From contig SAUG01000009.1 of NCBI GenBank assembly GCA_011316305.1, positions 372,001-436,000 of the forward strand: 64,000 nt of DNA, given 5' to 3'. Both the position numbers and the translations under genes were made by a program. Below are positions 1 through 12,862 of this stretch, in pieces. Under the pieces are notes generated by a model that made no database searches, was not told where the DNA came from, and saw only the letters and a program-made list of their open reading frames with translations. This DNA comes from Rusavskia elegans. Taxonomy: Eukaryota > Ascomycota > Lecanoromycetes > Teloschistales > Teloschistaceae. Position 1 is the first letter of the stretch; the number at the start of each line of letters is the position of its first letter.

Positions 1-502
1 GATTATACTATAATTATAGTAGAATTCGCGTTAAAGAAAATCTGTTAAACTTTTAGTATTTAGACTTTTCTTTATTACGATATACGTTCTATATTTTATT
101 GATTCCTCGATAAATATATAGATAGTATCGCTTATTTTACCCGTATATAGATTCTTCGCAGGCGGAAAATTGGTAATAAAATCTATTATTACGGAAGAAA
201 ATAGATTTTCGCTTCTAGATAAAATTAGATTGAATTTTCTATAGAATTTAAAATAATAGATATATATCCTTTAATAAATAAAATATATATAAATATATTG
301 TTTAATTTCTTTATCTATTTTTAGCTAATAATATTTATTTTTAATTGAATCTAAAATTCGTTTAATAGTAAAATAATCTATAAACGGATTATAATAATTT
401 ATTCGTAGTATTTTCTCTCTAGTAGACAGGTCTTTAGGAATATAAACTACGGGCTTTCTATAAAAAAGACTATTTTTTGATTTACTTTGATAAATTTATT
501 CG

Positions 503-1270
503 TAGACTGGCCGTCGGATCGGGTTTCGAATCCGAGTCGGATTAGATTAAAACGTAATCCGATTTAACCGAATTTCGGATTCTAGATTATAATCTAATCC
601 GATCCGCTAAAATCGCTAAATTCTGGTATAGAAGTATAAAACTAGTATAACCTTTATATAAATTTACTAAGAAAATTCTAATTAATTAACTATATTAACT
701 TGAAATATTCTAACTCGAAGAAATATATTATCTAAATATATTACTTTTATTCAAATATAAGAATAATAATATATTAAATATATAATTTAATCGGATCGGG
801 TCCGGATCGGATTATTAAATAATTCGATCCGGATTTTCGCCGGAATAGATTGGATTGGTATGGATTTTAGTTTATAAAACCTATACCAATAGAGTATTAA
901 ATATTATAGATTAGAGCGTAAATAGTATAGATTCTTAATAGGGTGGAAACCGAAGTTTAATTTAAAGAAAATATATAGTTAAATAGATCTAATACGTATA
1001 GATTTAACGAAAAAAGATATAGAATATCTCGTAGGACAATTTAAAAAACCCATACTATTTAAATAGATTGGGTTAAAGGCCTCTAAAACCTATACTATAC
1101 AAATCCAAAAGGATCTACTATACCAAACTCTAATAGATTTCTCTAATCTATTCCGACGAAAAGACCCGGATTTAACTCGTTAAAACTCGAGTCGGGTCCG
1201 GATTAGATTACTAAAATCGGGTCGGATACCCGACGGTTCGACGGAAACTCGACCCGAAACGGCCAGTCTA
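503..1270. mobile_element. hAT-like non-autonomous element A
   Basis: The left end reads TAGACTGGCCG and the right end reads CGGCCAGTCTA, a perfect 11-bp terminal inverted repeat. It is flanked by an exact 8-bp duplication TTTATTCG at 495-502 and 1271-1278. Terminal TAG and 8-bp target duplications are hallmarks of the hAT superfamily. No transposase reading frame is visible, so it is either non-autonomous or destroyed by RIP. Confidence 0.85.
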
Positions 1271-4200
1271 TTTATTCGAACGGAGTAGAAAATTTCTTTT
1301 TCTAACCTTCGTTATTTATAAAATTATTATTAGATTATCATTTTATAAACCAGATCGCTATAGATTCGGGTATATCTAAATATATATTTTTATTTTTAAA
1401 AATCTTTTATACTAAACGGCGTAAGATTCTAATACGAATATTTAAAAGATTATTTAATTCTATATTATAACATTTAGTAACTAAATAAATAATTATCGAA
1501 ATATTGGTATTTTTTTAGATTTCCGGCTATAAATCGCGTATACGAAATTTATTTTAAAAAATAGATAGAAAAAAATTATTATTATCTTTACTTCCGTCCG
1601 GTTTTATAATATCTAGCCGTTTAAAAAAAATTATTAGCAAAAATAAATTTACCTTTTCGATATTTAATATAGAAATCGAATACTATAAATCTTTTAGTCT
1701 ATCGGATTTATTTTAGATTAAAAACTTTAATCGATATAAAATATCGAAGATTTTTAGAATCTATAAATATATGGATAAGTTTTTTACTATTTTATAGATA
1801 ATATTTCTAATTTTTTAAAATAATAAATAATTATATATAATTCTTTATTATATATATTATGACGGACTTTTACGTCTTTAAAAATACAGTTTATAAAGAT
1901 AATAGAATACTATTATCTATTTTTATATAGCTAGCTTAAAACTTTACTAAAATCTCGATTTAATACGTCGATTTCTATACGAATTTTAGCTTTTTAATTA
2001 AAATACTTTAAAATAGAAATGATTATAAAAATATATTTAAATTTATTAAAAGTTTCCTACGCGTTTATAGACAATTCGAAAAGACCTTTTAGAATATCTT
2101 TCTTTTTTTTCTTCGTTAAATCTATTAGAGGAGTTATAATTTAAAAAAACCATCTAATAAAATATCTATAAAATTCTACGAAGCCTAAAAATATAAAAAT
2201 ATCTTTCGTATTTTAAAGCGTAGGCTAATCTACTACTATTTCGATTTTCGATTATTTTATTTAGATATCTTTTTTACTAATAACAAATTCTAGAAATATA
2301 ACTTCTATTTAATTAAATATATATTTTTAAAAATTTAATATATAACCGGTAGACGAATAGAACTTTTAGTATTTTACGAATATATATCTAGTATTCTTTT
2401 TCCGTCTATAAATAAATTAGGATATTATTAAAATAAACTATATAAAAATCGTTTAAATAAAGTTTTGAAATATAATTAATGTAAGATTGAAAGATCGTAG
2501 GCGTATTAAAAAAATTAAAAAGTATTATCTAATACTCGTATTAGCTATATCGAATACGAAAAGCTATTTTCTATTCGTTACTCTTTTTAATATAAATATA
2601 ATAGTAGATATTTTAAATATTAATTTTTGTATACTACCGTATATATACGAATCGATCTAGTATTTCAGAAAAAAGAAATAATAGATATTTATTTTTAATT
2701 ATAATTATATTAAATCTCCGGTAGTCGATATAAAATCGTAAACTACCGTCCGGTTTTTTTATAAATAAGATAGGAAATCCCGTAGAACTATTCGATAGAT
2801 AGATCTATCCTTTTTCTAGCGTACTAGAAAAGAATTCCCGAATAGCGATAAATTTATCCTATAATATATTATAAATAGGACCTATTTTAGAAGATTTTCT
2901 AGATTTAAAATTAATTATATATTCGATTTATTTATAAATATTTAATCTCTCCGATGAAACTTTAGAAAATATATCTATAAAGTCTATAATTTTAGAAAAA
3001 AATTCTATTTTATTCTAGAATATTATAGAACCGTATCTCGCAGTTAAACCGTCTATATATTAAAGATTAGATTTCCTTCTAATAGAATATAAATCGTGGA
3101 ATAAAGTAAACTAGATATATTTTCTATTTTCGACTACTAAAGTTACTAAATCTTTAAACTTTTCGGTATTATAAATCTCGATATTATATTACTATAAATT
3201 TATAGAAAGGATGTATTTCTTCCGATTATAATATATCTAAATAGTATCGCGCTATTAGATATTAGAATCGGTTTCGTAGAGTTAAAAGTAATTAAAAATT
3301 AAATTATAACCTTATATATCGACGCTATAGAACTTAATCTACTAATTTATAAAGATCTTTTCTCGATTTTCTAAGCTAGCTTTTATTTTATAAATTCTAT
3401 AATAGCTTATAACGCGACTATCGACCGTTTAGATATTTTTAGAAATACTAATACCTTCGGGTATATTATTTTATTTAATCTATTACTACGAGATAAAATT
3501 TCTTTTACTTTTAGAAATAATAAAGTATTAGATATAGGAACGTTCTTTCGGGGTATTAATATATATCTAAAAAGTAATTATAGTAGAATATTTCTACTAT
3601 TATTTAAAATCTGATACGCTAGCGGTATATATTAAACTTTCGCTTTTTCCGATTATAAACTTTTATTTCGCTTTTTTTTAATTTTCGGCGTATTTAAAAA
3701 TAAATAGAATTATTCGATTTATATTCCTTTTAATTATAGATATAGTAGATAGCGTTTTCTATTACGATTTTAGACTATACCGAAATATCGATTTAGGTCG
3801 TATTCGGATTTCTACCGTTCTTTATATTATAATTTCCTTTTCCTTTTCTTTTACCGTTCCGGTCGCTTCGGCTTTAATTTCCTCGGTTCCGACTATTACT
3901 ACTACTACTTTTATTATAAAATTAGCTATTATTTCTCGATTTATTATCTTTCGGTTTATTTTTCGACTTTATTTCGATTTAATTAATAGTACGTAAAAGA
4001 TATTTAAATCCGATATACTATTTTAGAAAATTCTAGTAATTTATAATATAGCTTTTATTATTATAACTAATAATTTTGTTTCGAATAGATTTCCGAATTT
4101 TAGTTTATAGATTATATATTCGTTTTTTTTATTCGGCGGAATATTAAACTCTTTCTATAAATAAATAAAATATTTATTAAATTCCGAAACGGTTTATTAA

Positions 4201-4554
4201 TCTTTTTACCTTGTACTTTTAAATTTACTTTCGGAATCGGTTTATCGAATTATAGAATTACTAATAAAACTTTTTAGATATTTATAGAATAATTTTAAAA
4301 TTAGCGTTATTTTTTATTATATAAAGCTTTTTTAATAAATTTTCTATAACGGCTTTTTATTTATAACTATTAGCCGGTTGGCTAAAATAGTCTTTACGTT
4401 ATTACTATCGTATTCGGATTCCTATTAATAAAAGAAATCTTCGTAGTTATCGATTTAAATAAAAAGCGAATTATAATTATTAAAGTTTTATTTTTCGGGT
4501 ATTAGAATCTTCGTTTTTTTTTTTCTAGATTCTTTGTAGAATCTATCGTTACTA

Positions 4555-5477
4555 CCTTAGGGGCAAGTACCCGTTCTTGAACAAAACGTCAATATAAAGT
4601 TATTAAAAACGTTGTATTAACTTGAAATCGATAAGAAATTAAATTAATATTTTTAAAAACATTATATCGATTTTAAATCTATTAATAATTCGATTTTACT
4701 AGAAGTTTAATAAAAACTAGCTATTATATCTAATAATAGATTTCTTTTAATTACTAATAGACGTTAAATCTACTAATAATTATCTATAGAAGCTAGTTAA
4801 CTAGAAGTTAAATTAATATTAGTTAAAAGTTAACTAGAAGTTGAAATTAACTAGAAATTCGAATATTAACTTTTAAAAAAATTGTATTTAAATAATTGAT
4901 TTTCGCGTAACCAATTAATTAGTAGTATTAGTATAAATTAGATAGTTAGATTAATTCTATATCACGTGACTCTGTAAATCTTACCTAGTAAAATTCTGAT
5001 TACTAAGCAGTTCAAAGTTCGAATCCCGAGAAAACCTCTTTTTTGGAAATTTTCATCCGATTTTTACGCCTTCTATAGAGTACCTAAAGTACTAAAATCG
5101 ACGAATTAGGTTAGAATATTACGTAACCTATAGGTTCGCTTATTTTCAGCCCTATTTTACTATTAAAGTTAATAGTAAAAATCGCTGTTAACTAGATGTT
5201 AAACCGATGTTGAAGAATTAATTCGTTGTTAACGAGTAATCTATAGGTTAATTAATTACTAGTAAGCTTCTAGTTTCTAAAAAGGCCTAATTTTAGCTAA
5301 ATTCGAAGTTTATATATAACTCTTGATTATATAATACAGCGAGCTAACTTCTAATTCGTTTAAATCAACCACCAAAGGAACGTCTTCGAGAAGTTCTCGA
5401 AAACGACGAGATTCTAGCCAATCAGACATTGATTAGTCATTAAAATACTGTTCAGGAACAGCTATTTGCCCCTAAGG
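4555..5477. mobile_element. TA-flanked inverted-repeat element (Tc1/mariner-like MITE)
   Basis: The left end CCTTAGGGGCAAGTACC and the reverse complement of the right end (CCTTAGGGGCAAATAGC) are near-identical and the inverted similarity continues to about 27 bp. A TA dinucleotide flanks both ends (4553-4554 and 5478-5479), as expected for Tc1/mariner insertion. The interior is non-coding. It contains a B-box-like sequence GTTCGAATCCC near 5017 followed by a T-run near 5038, which could be a relic of a pol III unit. It sits inside the minus-strand Gypsy remnant. Confidence 0.72.
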
Positions 5478-6747
5478 TATAAAGATAACGGTATTTTATA
5501 AAACTTTCGTACTTTATATATTTATAATCTCGTTCGAATTCTACTTCGCGAACTTTCGCTTTTAAAAGTTATATTTCTAACGATTCTTTTAGTTATTATA
5601 GAGGTTATTAGATTTAGTTTAATAAAGTTAGAAACTAGATATAATTTTCTTATATATCGCTAGTCTCCGGGTTATTTTAAAGATTTTACTACTATTATTA
5701 GATAATACTAGATTTTTTATCGACTTCGTCGATATTATTAATAGTATTACTTTCGTTCGTATTATCGATAATAGTACTAGAGGAATCTAATTATTATTTT
5801 TTAAACTTGCGTATATTACTACGCGTTATTATTTCTTTTAGAAGTATCTTTATTACTAGACAGTCTCGATACTTCGGATTAATTAGAACTATAAAATTTA
5901 GATTCTTTTTAAAGGACTACGTAGTAGATAGATACGAGAAATAAATCTATTAGATAGTAGAACTAATTAATAGAAAGGAAAATCTTATTCGTATAGAGTT
6001 TTTATTCTATTAAAGCCTCTAGCTACTAGTACGTTTGATACCCGAAAGGCTTGGCAGCCGCCTCGCAGTATAGTAAATTCTTCCGGCTTTACAGCTAGCG
6101 ATAAAAAATATTATTAGTTTATTTTATTTAATTCTATTATTTATTAATTTTCTATTTAAAACTAGTACTAGTAATACTATTAATAATAGTTAATCTAATT
6201 CTATTTTTTATTAAATAAACTAAAGTTATAATATTAGTAAAAAAAATTTTAATAGTTATTTCGAAATAATATAAAAAAATATTAATATTTTTTTTATTTC
6301 TAATAGCGGTTTTCGAATAGATTAATCTAGTTATTTCGGTACGGATTTCCGTCGGTATCTATAATCCGACCCGATTTTTTAGCGAATCGAACCGGTTTAA
6401 ATCGTTAAACGATCGGTTCCGGATCGAATCTAAAAATCCGAAAGAAACGTACTAAATCTTTTTTAATAATAAAAAATTCTAATTAATAAATTAATAAAAA
6501 ATATATAAAAATAGTATATTGAAATAATATATCTAATCTAATTAAAATAGATCTAGCTAGCGTAATTAATAAACTAGAATATTTTTAGAAAAATTATTTA
6601 ATTTTTATACTAGAATTATATAGATTATATAGATTTAGCGGATTATTCGAATCAAATTAGATTATAAACTAAAAACCGAAAATCCGTCGATTTAGTATTT
6701 AGAAAAATCGAAACCGATTCGAGTCGAGTCGGTTCTTTTAATTCGGA

Positions 6748-7151
6748 TATTACGTCTACGATTCTATAAAAATACTTTACGTTTATTAATTAAACTAACG
6801 GACTAATAGCTTGGTTTAATTAAAGCCGCTAGAGCCGTAGAATCGCTTCTATTTAGTAGATCGGCTCTATAGAATATATCGGTTCTTTTATTATATATAT
6901 CGTTCCTTATTTCTATTAGATAGCTTTTTTCGTTAGTCGTTAATAAAATTATTAAAAACTATTCCGTTTCTTTTATATAATTACCTATATAATAAAAACG
7001 TTTCGTAATACTATAATTTTATCTTTACAATTATATAGGACTTGTTATAATAATTTATACTAGAATTTCTTTATTATTTATTAGTTCGGACTTTATTTAC
7101 GGCTATAGCTAGGCTCGAGTATAATATCTTCTAATATATAGAAACTTTATA
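6748..7151 (+). repeat. 5' LTR of the Gypsy element
   Basis: It aligns with 11236-11482 over its first about 140 bp and its last about 110 bp. The middle roughly 150 bp has no counterpart in the 3' copy. It begins directly after the TCGGA duplication. Confidence 0.75.
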
Positions 7152-7904
7152 TTTTAACGATTCCGGAAAATAGATAAAAATCGAACTTTTATCTAATTAA
7201 CGTTATTCGGATAAACCGTAGAAGTTTTAGTTAATTCGGGAAATACTAGAAATATTATATCGGAAAACTATATAAAAAGGTTTAACGTTCCTTTAATTGG
7301 AAAAATGGAACTTTATTTTATAAATACTATTAATAAAATAGAAACAATTAATATTTTGTTTTAAATCAGGTCTTTTTAGATACGAAATAATAAATATAGA
7401 AAAAGAATTATTTTCGACGTTATAAAAACCTTTAAAGATATTTATTTAGAAATTCTATAGTTTACGATATACAATTCGAAGATTAAATAGATATTAATAT
7501 AGATAAAAATTGAAAGCTATCTATTTAATATATTTAAGAAATCAGCCTGAATATAGAAAAATTACGATTTTTTTATTCGAAAATAGCTAATTATAGAAAA
7601 AGTAGCAGCTATAGATAAAATTTTAGAATTATTTAAAAACTTCTAAAAAATATTAAAGAAACCGAAAAGAAAATTACCTTTACCGGTTTATATTTAGAAA
7701 AATCACGAAATTATAATAACGGACCCGGAAAAGTTAAAAGTTAAACTAATATACAGATTAAATTATATATAATTAAAAATCATAAAATAATATATTAATT
7801 ACAACTTTAAACAAAGATATATACGTTAGTTTAAATCCAAAATAAAATAATCAGTTATATTTATATTAAAAAACGATAACTTTCGATTCTATATCGATTA
7901 CACA

Positions 7905-8470
7905 TCAGCCTTTCCTAAAAGCGGCTTATAAGCGGCTTATTAGCCGGTCTCGGGTATACTCGAAGCTACGTAGCTGCGCGGCTAAGACGGCTAAAACGGC
8001 TAAGCGGCTAAGACGGCTAAGATCGGCTAAAAAGATTTAGAGATTCGATTTTAAATTTATTTAAGTCTTTATTAGTTAGTAGGCCTATATACGCCTATAT
8101 ATACCGCTAGGCTAGCTTCGTCTAGATCGAAAATATTAGGTTTTCTTACTAGAATCTAACTAGAATAGGTCTAGCGTGGTTTATTAAATAGATATTCGAT
8201 TTCCGTTATTCCCGCTTTTAGCGGCGGCCGCTAAACCTTATTTTCGATTTAGGTTATATAGGTTTATTTTTAGCTTATATATAGACTCTTTTTTAGGCAA
8301 TGTACTAAGTAGATAGTCGTACTATAGATACTATTAGAGCTTTAATCTATCGAAAATCTACTTTTTAGATTTTTAGATTATTTGGATTAATTAGATTATT
8401 TGGATTATTTGGATTAAGATGGCTGTCAGCCGGTCTAATCTGAAAATCCATTTTAGAATCCGCTGATATA
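7905..8470. repeat. GC-richer tract with GGCTAA repeats inside the Gypsy RT gene
   Basis: This stretch breaks the reverse transcriptase reading between a conserved (F)YIDY segment and the FTKFDLKN-like segment. It holds repeated GGCTAAGAC/GGCTAAAAC units near 7980-8035, a GCGGCGGCCGC palindrome near 8222 and short TTTGGATTA repeats near 8380-8425. Its ends (ATCAGC...CTAAAA and an imperfect inverted copy near 8450-8470) hint at an inserted element, but I could not fix exact borders. Confidence 0.45.
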
Positions 8471-9519
8471 GACGACTTAATATAATTATTTAGAAAGATA
8501 AATATCTTCTTTTCTTTTTTATAGATTTAAAAGATAAAATAGGAAAAAGTTAAATAGTTTACGAAATTCGATTTAAAAAATACCTTTAATTTCTTTAAAA
8601 TAAAAAAAGGAGATGAATAGAAAATAGTATTTAGAATAAAATACGGACTATTCGAATATCTAGTAATATTTTTCGGATTAATAAATGTACCAGCGACTTT
8701 ATATCGTACTATTAATAAAAGATTATACGATTATTATAATATCTTTATTATAGTTTATATAGATAATATATTAGTTTCTTCGGAAACGAAAATAAAATAT
8801 ATAATATAGTTAAAATAATAGAAAAATTTTAAAAATATAATTTAAAATAAAAAAAAAGTCTAAGTTTTTTTAAAAAAGAAACAATCATTTTAAATTGTAT
8901 AATAAAATCAAATATTATTAGAATAAAAGTAAATAAATTAATAATAATAAAAAAAATTGTCTATATCTAAAAATAAAAAAATTATAATAGTTTTTTTCGG
9001 ATTAATAGAATTCTATTAAAATATAATAGAAAGATATATTAAAAAAACTGTTTTTTTAATAGATTTACTACGAGATAATATATCATTTTAATAGATAAAA
9101 ATCAAAAACATTATATTTAAAAAATAAAAGTAAAATTTTATTAATAATAATATTTTAGAAATTTTCGATCCGGAAAAATAAATAATATTATATATAGATA
9201 TTTTAAACCGAATATTAGAATTATATATAGTATAAAAAGAAAAATTTATAGAATATTATTTAAAAAAATTACCTTTTATAGAAGTTAATTATATAATAAC
9301 AGATAAAAAGATATTAGCAATCGTTATAAATTTTATATACTAGAAAATTTATAAATAAAAGATATTAAAAAATGAAATAGTTTATACCGATTATAAAAAT
9401 CTTTTATTACTTTTAATAGATAAAAAATTTAACTAAAGATAATTAAAATAGATTAAAGAAATAATTTACTACGATTTCGAAATAAAATATATTAAAGATA
9501 TATATCGGGATTTTCGAAT

Positions 9520-9926
9520 TTGGGCCCCGAAGCGCCCGGGGCGCTTTAGGCTGCTCTAGTAGTTCTCTGGGCTTCTAAGGCTGTATATTTAGTATATCTA
9601 TATAGTATACTATAAAAGTCTTAGCGAATTCTAGCTAGTACTTCTATAGGCGATATAATATACGCGCTAGTAGCGGCCCTAGATCTTACGCGTATAAAAA
9701 TCCTCGGTTTCGTAGATTTTTTTAATTCCTAAACTAGTTAACGTTGATCGTTCGTCCTATATAACGTTAGCGAGTAGGCGCCGCTAGCGTAACTTTATAA
9801 AAACTTTTCTTTTCGACAGCAGCTAATATTATTAGCCGTTTAGAAGCCCTGGGGAACCCGGAGCGCCCGGAACGCTTCTAATAATTCCTCGGGCTCCCAC
9901 CAAAATTATTAGGCCTTTAAAACCAC
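9520..9926. mobile_element. 407-bp GC-rich insertion with 8-bp flanking repeat
   Basis: Exact TTTTCGAA octamers flank it at 9512-9519 and 9927-9934. The insert splits the end of the Gypsy RNase H domain from the sequence leading into integrase. It is clearly GC-richer than its surroundings (GGGCCCC, GCGCCCGGGGCGC), so it is either young or of a kind RIP spared. No coding sequence is seen. The terminal sequences are not clear inverted repeats, so its class is unknown. Confidence 0.6.
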
Positions 9927-11235
9927 TTTTCGAAAACTCTAATATAAATAATACTATAACGGATATTTTAAATTATAGAATAGATTATAAAGTAGTAGAA
10001 AAGATAAATAGACCTTTATTAAAAATAAATAGTAAAATTCTAAAAAAAAATAGAAATTTCCGAAAATATAAATAAAAATATTAGATAAATATACGATTCT
10101 ACAATAGTAAAATATTAGAAAATTTCAAAAATATCCAAACTATATAATAATAATAAAAATCGATAGAAATCGATCGATAAATTAAAACTAATATAAATAC
10201 CGAACTAGTCGTATTAAAAAATTATAATAGATTTCGTAATAGATTTTTCGGAATCTATTAATCCGTCGATACGAGTTTTATACGATATAATTATATTAAT
10301 AGTAGATAGATTTACGAAATACGTAAGATTTATACTATATAAAACAATAATAATAGTAGAATAGTTAACGTTCCTACTATTAAAAACGGTATTCTATAAA
10401 AACGAGATTTTAGAAAAAATTATATTAGATAGAGATAAGCTTTCCGTCTTAAATTTTATAAAAGGATTTATCGAAATACTAGAAATAGAATAGATAATAT
10501 TAATATTATTCTGTCTCTAGACGGACGGTCAGATAGAAAGGATAAATTAAATATTGGAAATTTATTTAAAAATTTATTATTTAGAGAAAAGAGAAAATTA
10601 GACCGAACATTTTCTAATAGTATAAAAAGTAATTAACTCGCCGTATAATAAAGATATCCAGACGATACTAGACAAACTATTATATAATAAAATTCTAAAA
10701 TAAAGAATTTTATCGAATATAAAAAATCTACCCGTCTAAATATTTATAAATAAAATAAAGAATAATTAAAATAACGTAAAAGCAAAAATCTAGAAAGTAA
10801 AAGAAAAAGTAAAAAAAAGAGTAAATAAAGCTAGAAGAAATAACGGTATTAAAAAAAAGATAAAATATTTCTATTAATTAAAAATCTAATAGATAGAAAA
10901 TTAGATAAACTATATATAGAAACTTTCGAAATAGAAAAAATTAAAGATATAATAGTATTACTAAAGCTTTTAACTATAGAAATTTTTTTAAATTTCTATA
11001 TAAAATTTCTAAAAAAAAAATACCGGTACGGATACTACTAGCGAAAGACTGGTATTATTAAAAAAGGAAAAAATATAAAATCGAATAGATAATTAACGAA
11101 AGAAAATAAACTAATAAATTTCTAGTTAAATAGAAAAAATTTCCAAACGAAGAAAATATATAAAAACTAAAAAAATATTTTAAAAACGTTTAAAAAACTT
11201 TAAGAAAATCTAGAAAATCGCTATAAAAGGAGCCG

Positions 11236-11482
11236 TATTATATCTACGATTTTACGAAAATATTTTACGTTTATTAATTAGACTAGCGGACTAATAATCT
11301 AGATTAATTAAAGTCGCTAGAATTATAGAGTCGCTTCTATTTAGTAGGTCGGCGCTATCGGCTATATAGAACTAGTCGCGATAATCTACGCTAGAATTTC
11401 TTTACTATTTAATAGTTCGAACTACGCCTACGGCTATAGCTAGGCTCGAACGCAACGTTTTCTAATATATTAAAACGTTATA
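11236..11482 (+). repeat. 3' LTR of the Gypsy element (internally deleted)
   Basis: It starts TATTATATCTACG and ends CGTTATA just before the TCGGA duplication. Compared with the 5' LTR it lacks about 150 bp in the middle. Confidence 0.75.
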
Positions 11483-11487
11483 TCGGA

Positions 11488-12862
11488 TAGATTGGCCGTC
11501 GGGTCGGATTTCGAATCCGAATTAAAAAATCCGATTCGATTCGAATCGGTTCCGACTTTTCTAGATACCGAATCGAACCCGAGTTTCCGGATTCGACCCG
11601 TTAAAACTACTAAAATCAAATATAAAAGTATAATTTAAATATAAAATCTATATTTTTTTATTTATAATTAATTTTATTAACTAATTATACTAGTTAAAAG
11701 AATTCTAGTTATAGTAAATATATAATCTAAATATAATACTCTAAAATCTAATTAGTTAATATATAAATTATAGTATTATATTTTATTGATTATAGTATTA
11801 TATTATATTATTTCTTTCTAAAAAGCTTCTATCTAAAATTATATTAAATTTTTATATATATATATATATATATTCCATCCACGTTATATACGGCAACGAT
11901 TATTATATTTTACGTGTAAAGAAATTTTCACAGCTAAAGGTATATTCGTTAGGTAAAGTTTACAGCGTCCTTTTTCGACGTTATATATAATTATCAGCTT
12001 CTAATATTTCCGCTATATCTATCTACTATACTGCGAAGTAATTATCTATATCTATCGCCTCGGCTATACTTATTATATAATCCGTATCTAAACGTTCCGT
12101 TAAACTATTAAGATACTCTTTAGTTTACGTAGTTTTAAAAAGGTCGCTAGTTATAGAGTCGCCTGCTAGTACGCTAGCTACTATAGTTAGAAGCTTTACC
12201 CGGTCGATTAGATTAAAAAGAGGTAGAAAGGTCGGATAGTATATTTTAAAGGCGGTAAGGAGGAAATCTTTATTAAAGTCGGAATAGGTTACTCTAGCTA
12301 TTATAAAGTAGTCGACGACCGCGCGGGTAGATATAATTATTATAGATAAAAATACTATCGTCTGGTTTAGCTACAATATAGCTATTACGAAAGTATATAT
12401 ATAAAGGGTTTTAGATTTATATTACTAGTAAAAGAAGAAGAAGCGATAACTGCGAGATATATTTATCTATAAAAATTTCTACGTTAAATTATCGGTAGAA
12501 AGATACGTTATATTACTAAATAAATTTAATTTATAATTCTATAGAACCGTTATATATATTACCTAAACTAGTATACAAGTTCTGCTACTATATATTTAAT
12601 ACTGGTATACCAACGCTTGATTTGCTTATCGAACCACTGGTTCACCGGATATCAAAATTAAAACAAATAACTAAATAAATATTATATTATTATAATATAA
12701 TATTATATTTAGAAGATTTAGCGGATCGAATCGAATTTCCGTCGGTTTCTATTTTATAATTCGGTCTAATTTTCGATTCTAATTTTAGAAATCGACCCGT
12801 ACCGTTTAGCGGGTCGAATTTTCGAAATATCGACGGAAATCCGACCCGAAATAGCCAGTCTA
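11488..12862. mobile_element. hAT-like element C
   Basis: The left end reads TAGATTGGCCG and the right end reads GAAATAGCCAGTCTA, matching the terminal repeats of elements A and D apart from RIP-type changes. The exact 8-bp duplication ATATCGGA lies at 11480-11487 and 12863-12870. The left copy overlaps the last three bases of the Gypsy 3' LTR plus its TCGGA duplication, so this element landed exactly at the retrotransposon's 3' junction. Most of its interior (about 11,815-12,660) is a separate repeat module also found at about 14,410-15,330. Confidence 0.85.
11815..12660. repeat. Repeat module, copy 1 (unknown family)
   Basis: It is clearly alignable with 14,410-15,330. Shared landmarks are TACGGCAACGATTATxATAT, CTAAAxxTATATT, and the terminal GAACCACTGGTTCACCGGAT. 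Copy 1 is less degraded. No protein family is recognisable in either strand. Confidence 0.7.

Larger units (their letters stand above)
1..6310 (-). mobile_element. Decayed Ty3/Gypsy retrotransposon (partial, minus strand)
   Basis: Reading the reverse strand around 2,690-2,840 gives a recognisable Gypsy reverse transcriptase stretch (KKPDGSLRFYIDYR), interrupted elsewhere by RIP stops. Reverse-strand sequence in the first 250 bases resembles the integrase region with glutamine codons turned into stops, so the element probably runs off the left edge. The order (integrase left, reverse transcriptase in the middle, gag-like sequence to the right) fits minus orientation. Neither LTR was located, so the right limit is approximate. 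The hAT-like element at 503-1270 and the TA-flanked element at 4555-5477 interrupt it. Confidence 0.65.
6748..11482 (+). mobile_element. Ty3/Gypsy LTR retrotransposon with both LTRs (RIP-degraded)
   Basis: Two long terminal repeats (6748-7151 and 11236-11482) start TATTA and end TTATA, as expected if RIP converted TG...CA termini. They are flanked by the 5-bp duplication TCGGA at 6743-6747 and 11483-11487. Decayed plus-strand reverse transcriptase is seen near 8600-8790 (YGLFEYLVIFFGL, then YIDNILVSS), RNase H near 9200-9500, and integrase near 10,210-10,560 (VDRFTKYVRF, then TDGQIERINQILE). The order RT, RNase H, integrase is Ty3/Gypsy. A purine-rich tract AAAAGGAGCC lies just before the 3' LTR. 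Two GC-richer inserts (7.9-8.5 kb and 9520-9926) interrupt it. Confidence 0.88.

Noticed and set aside
4950..5050. Possible tRNA gene (GTTCGAATCCC with T-run)
   Set aside because: The T-arm stem does not pair and no acceptor stem or A box is convincing; kept only as a relic inside the MITE.
7980..8040. CRISPR-like or functional tandem array
   Set aside because: The GGCTAA units are short, imperfect and contiguous, as in a satellite, with no spacers; the genome is eukaryotic.
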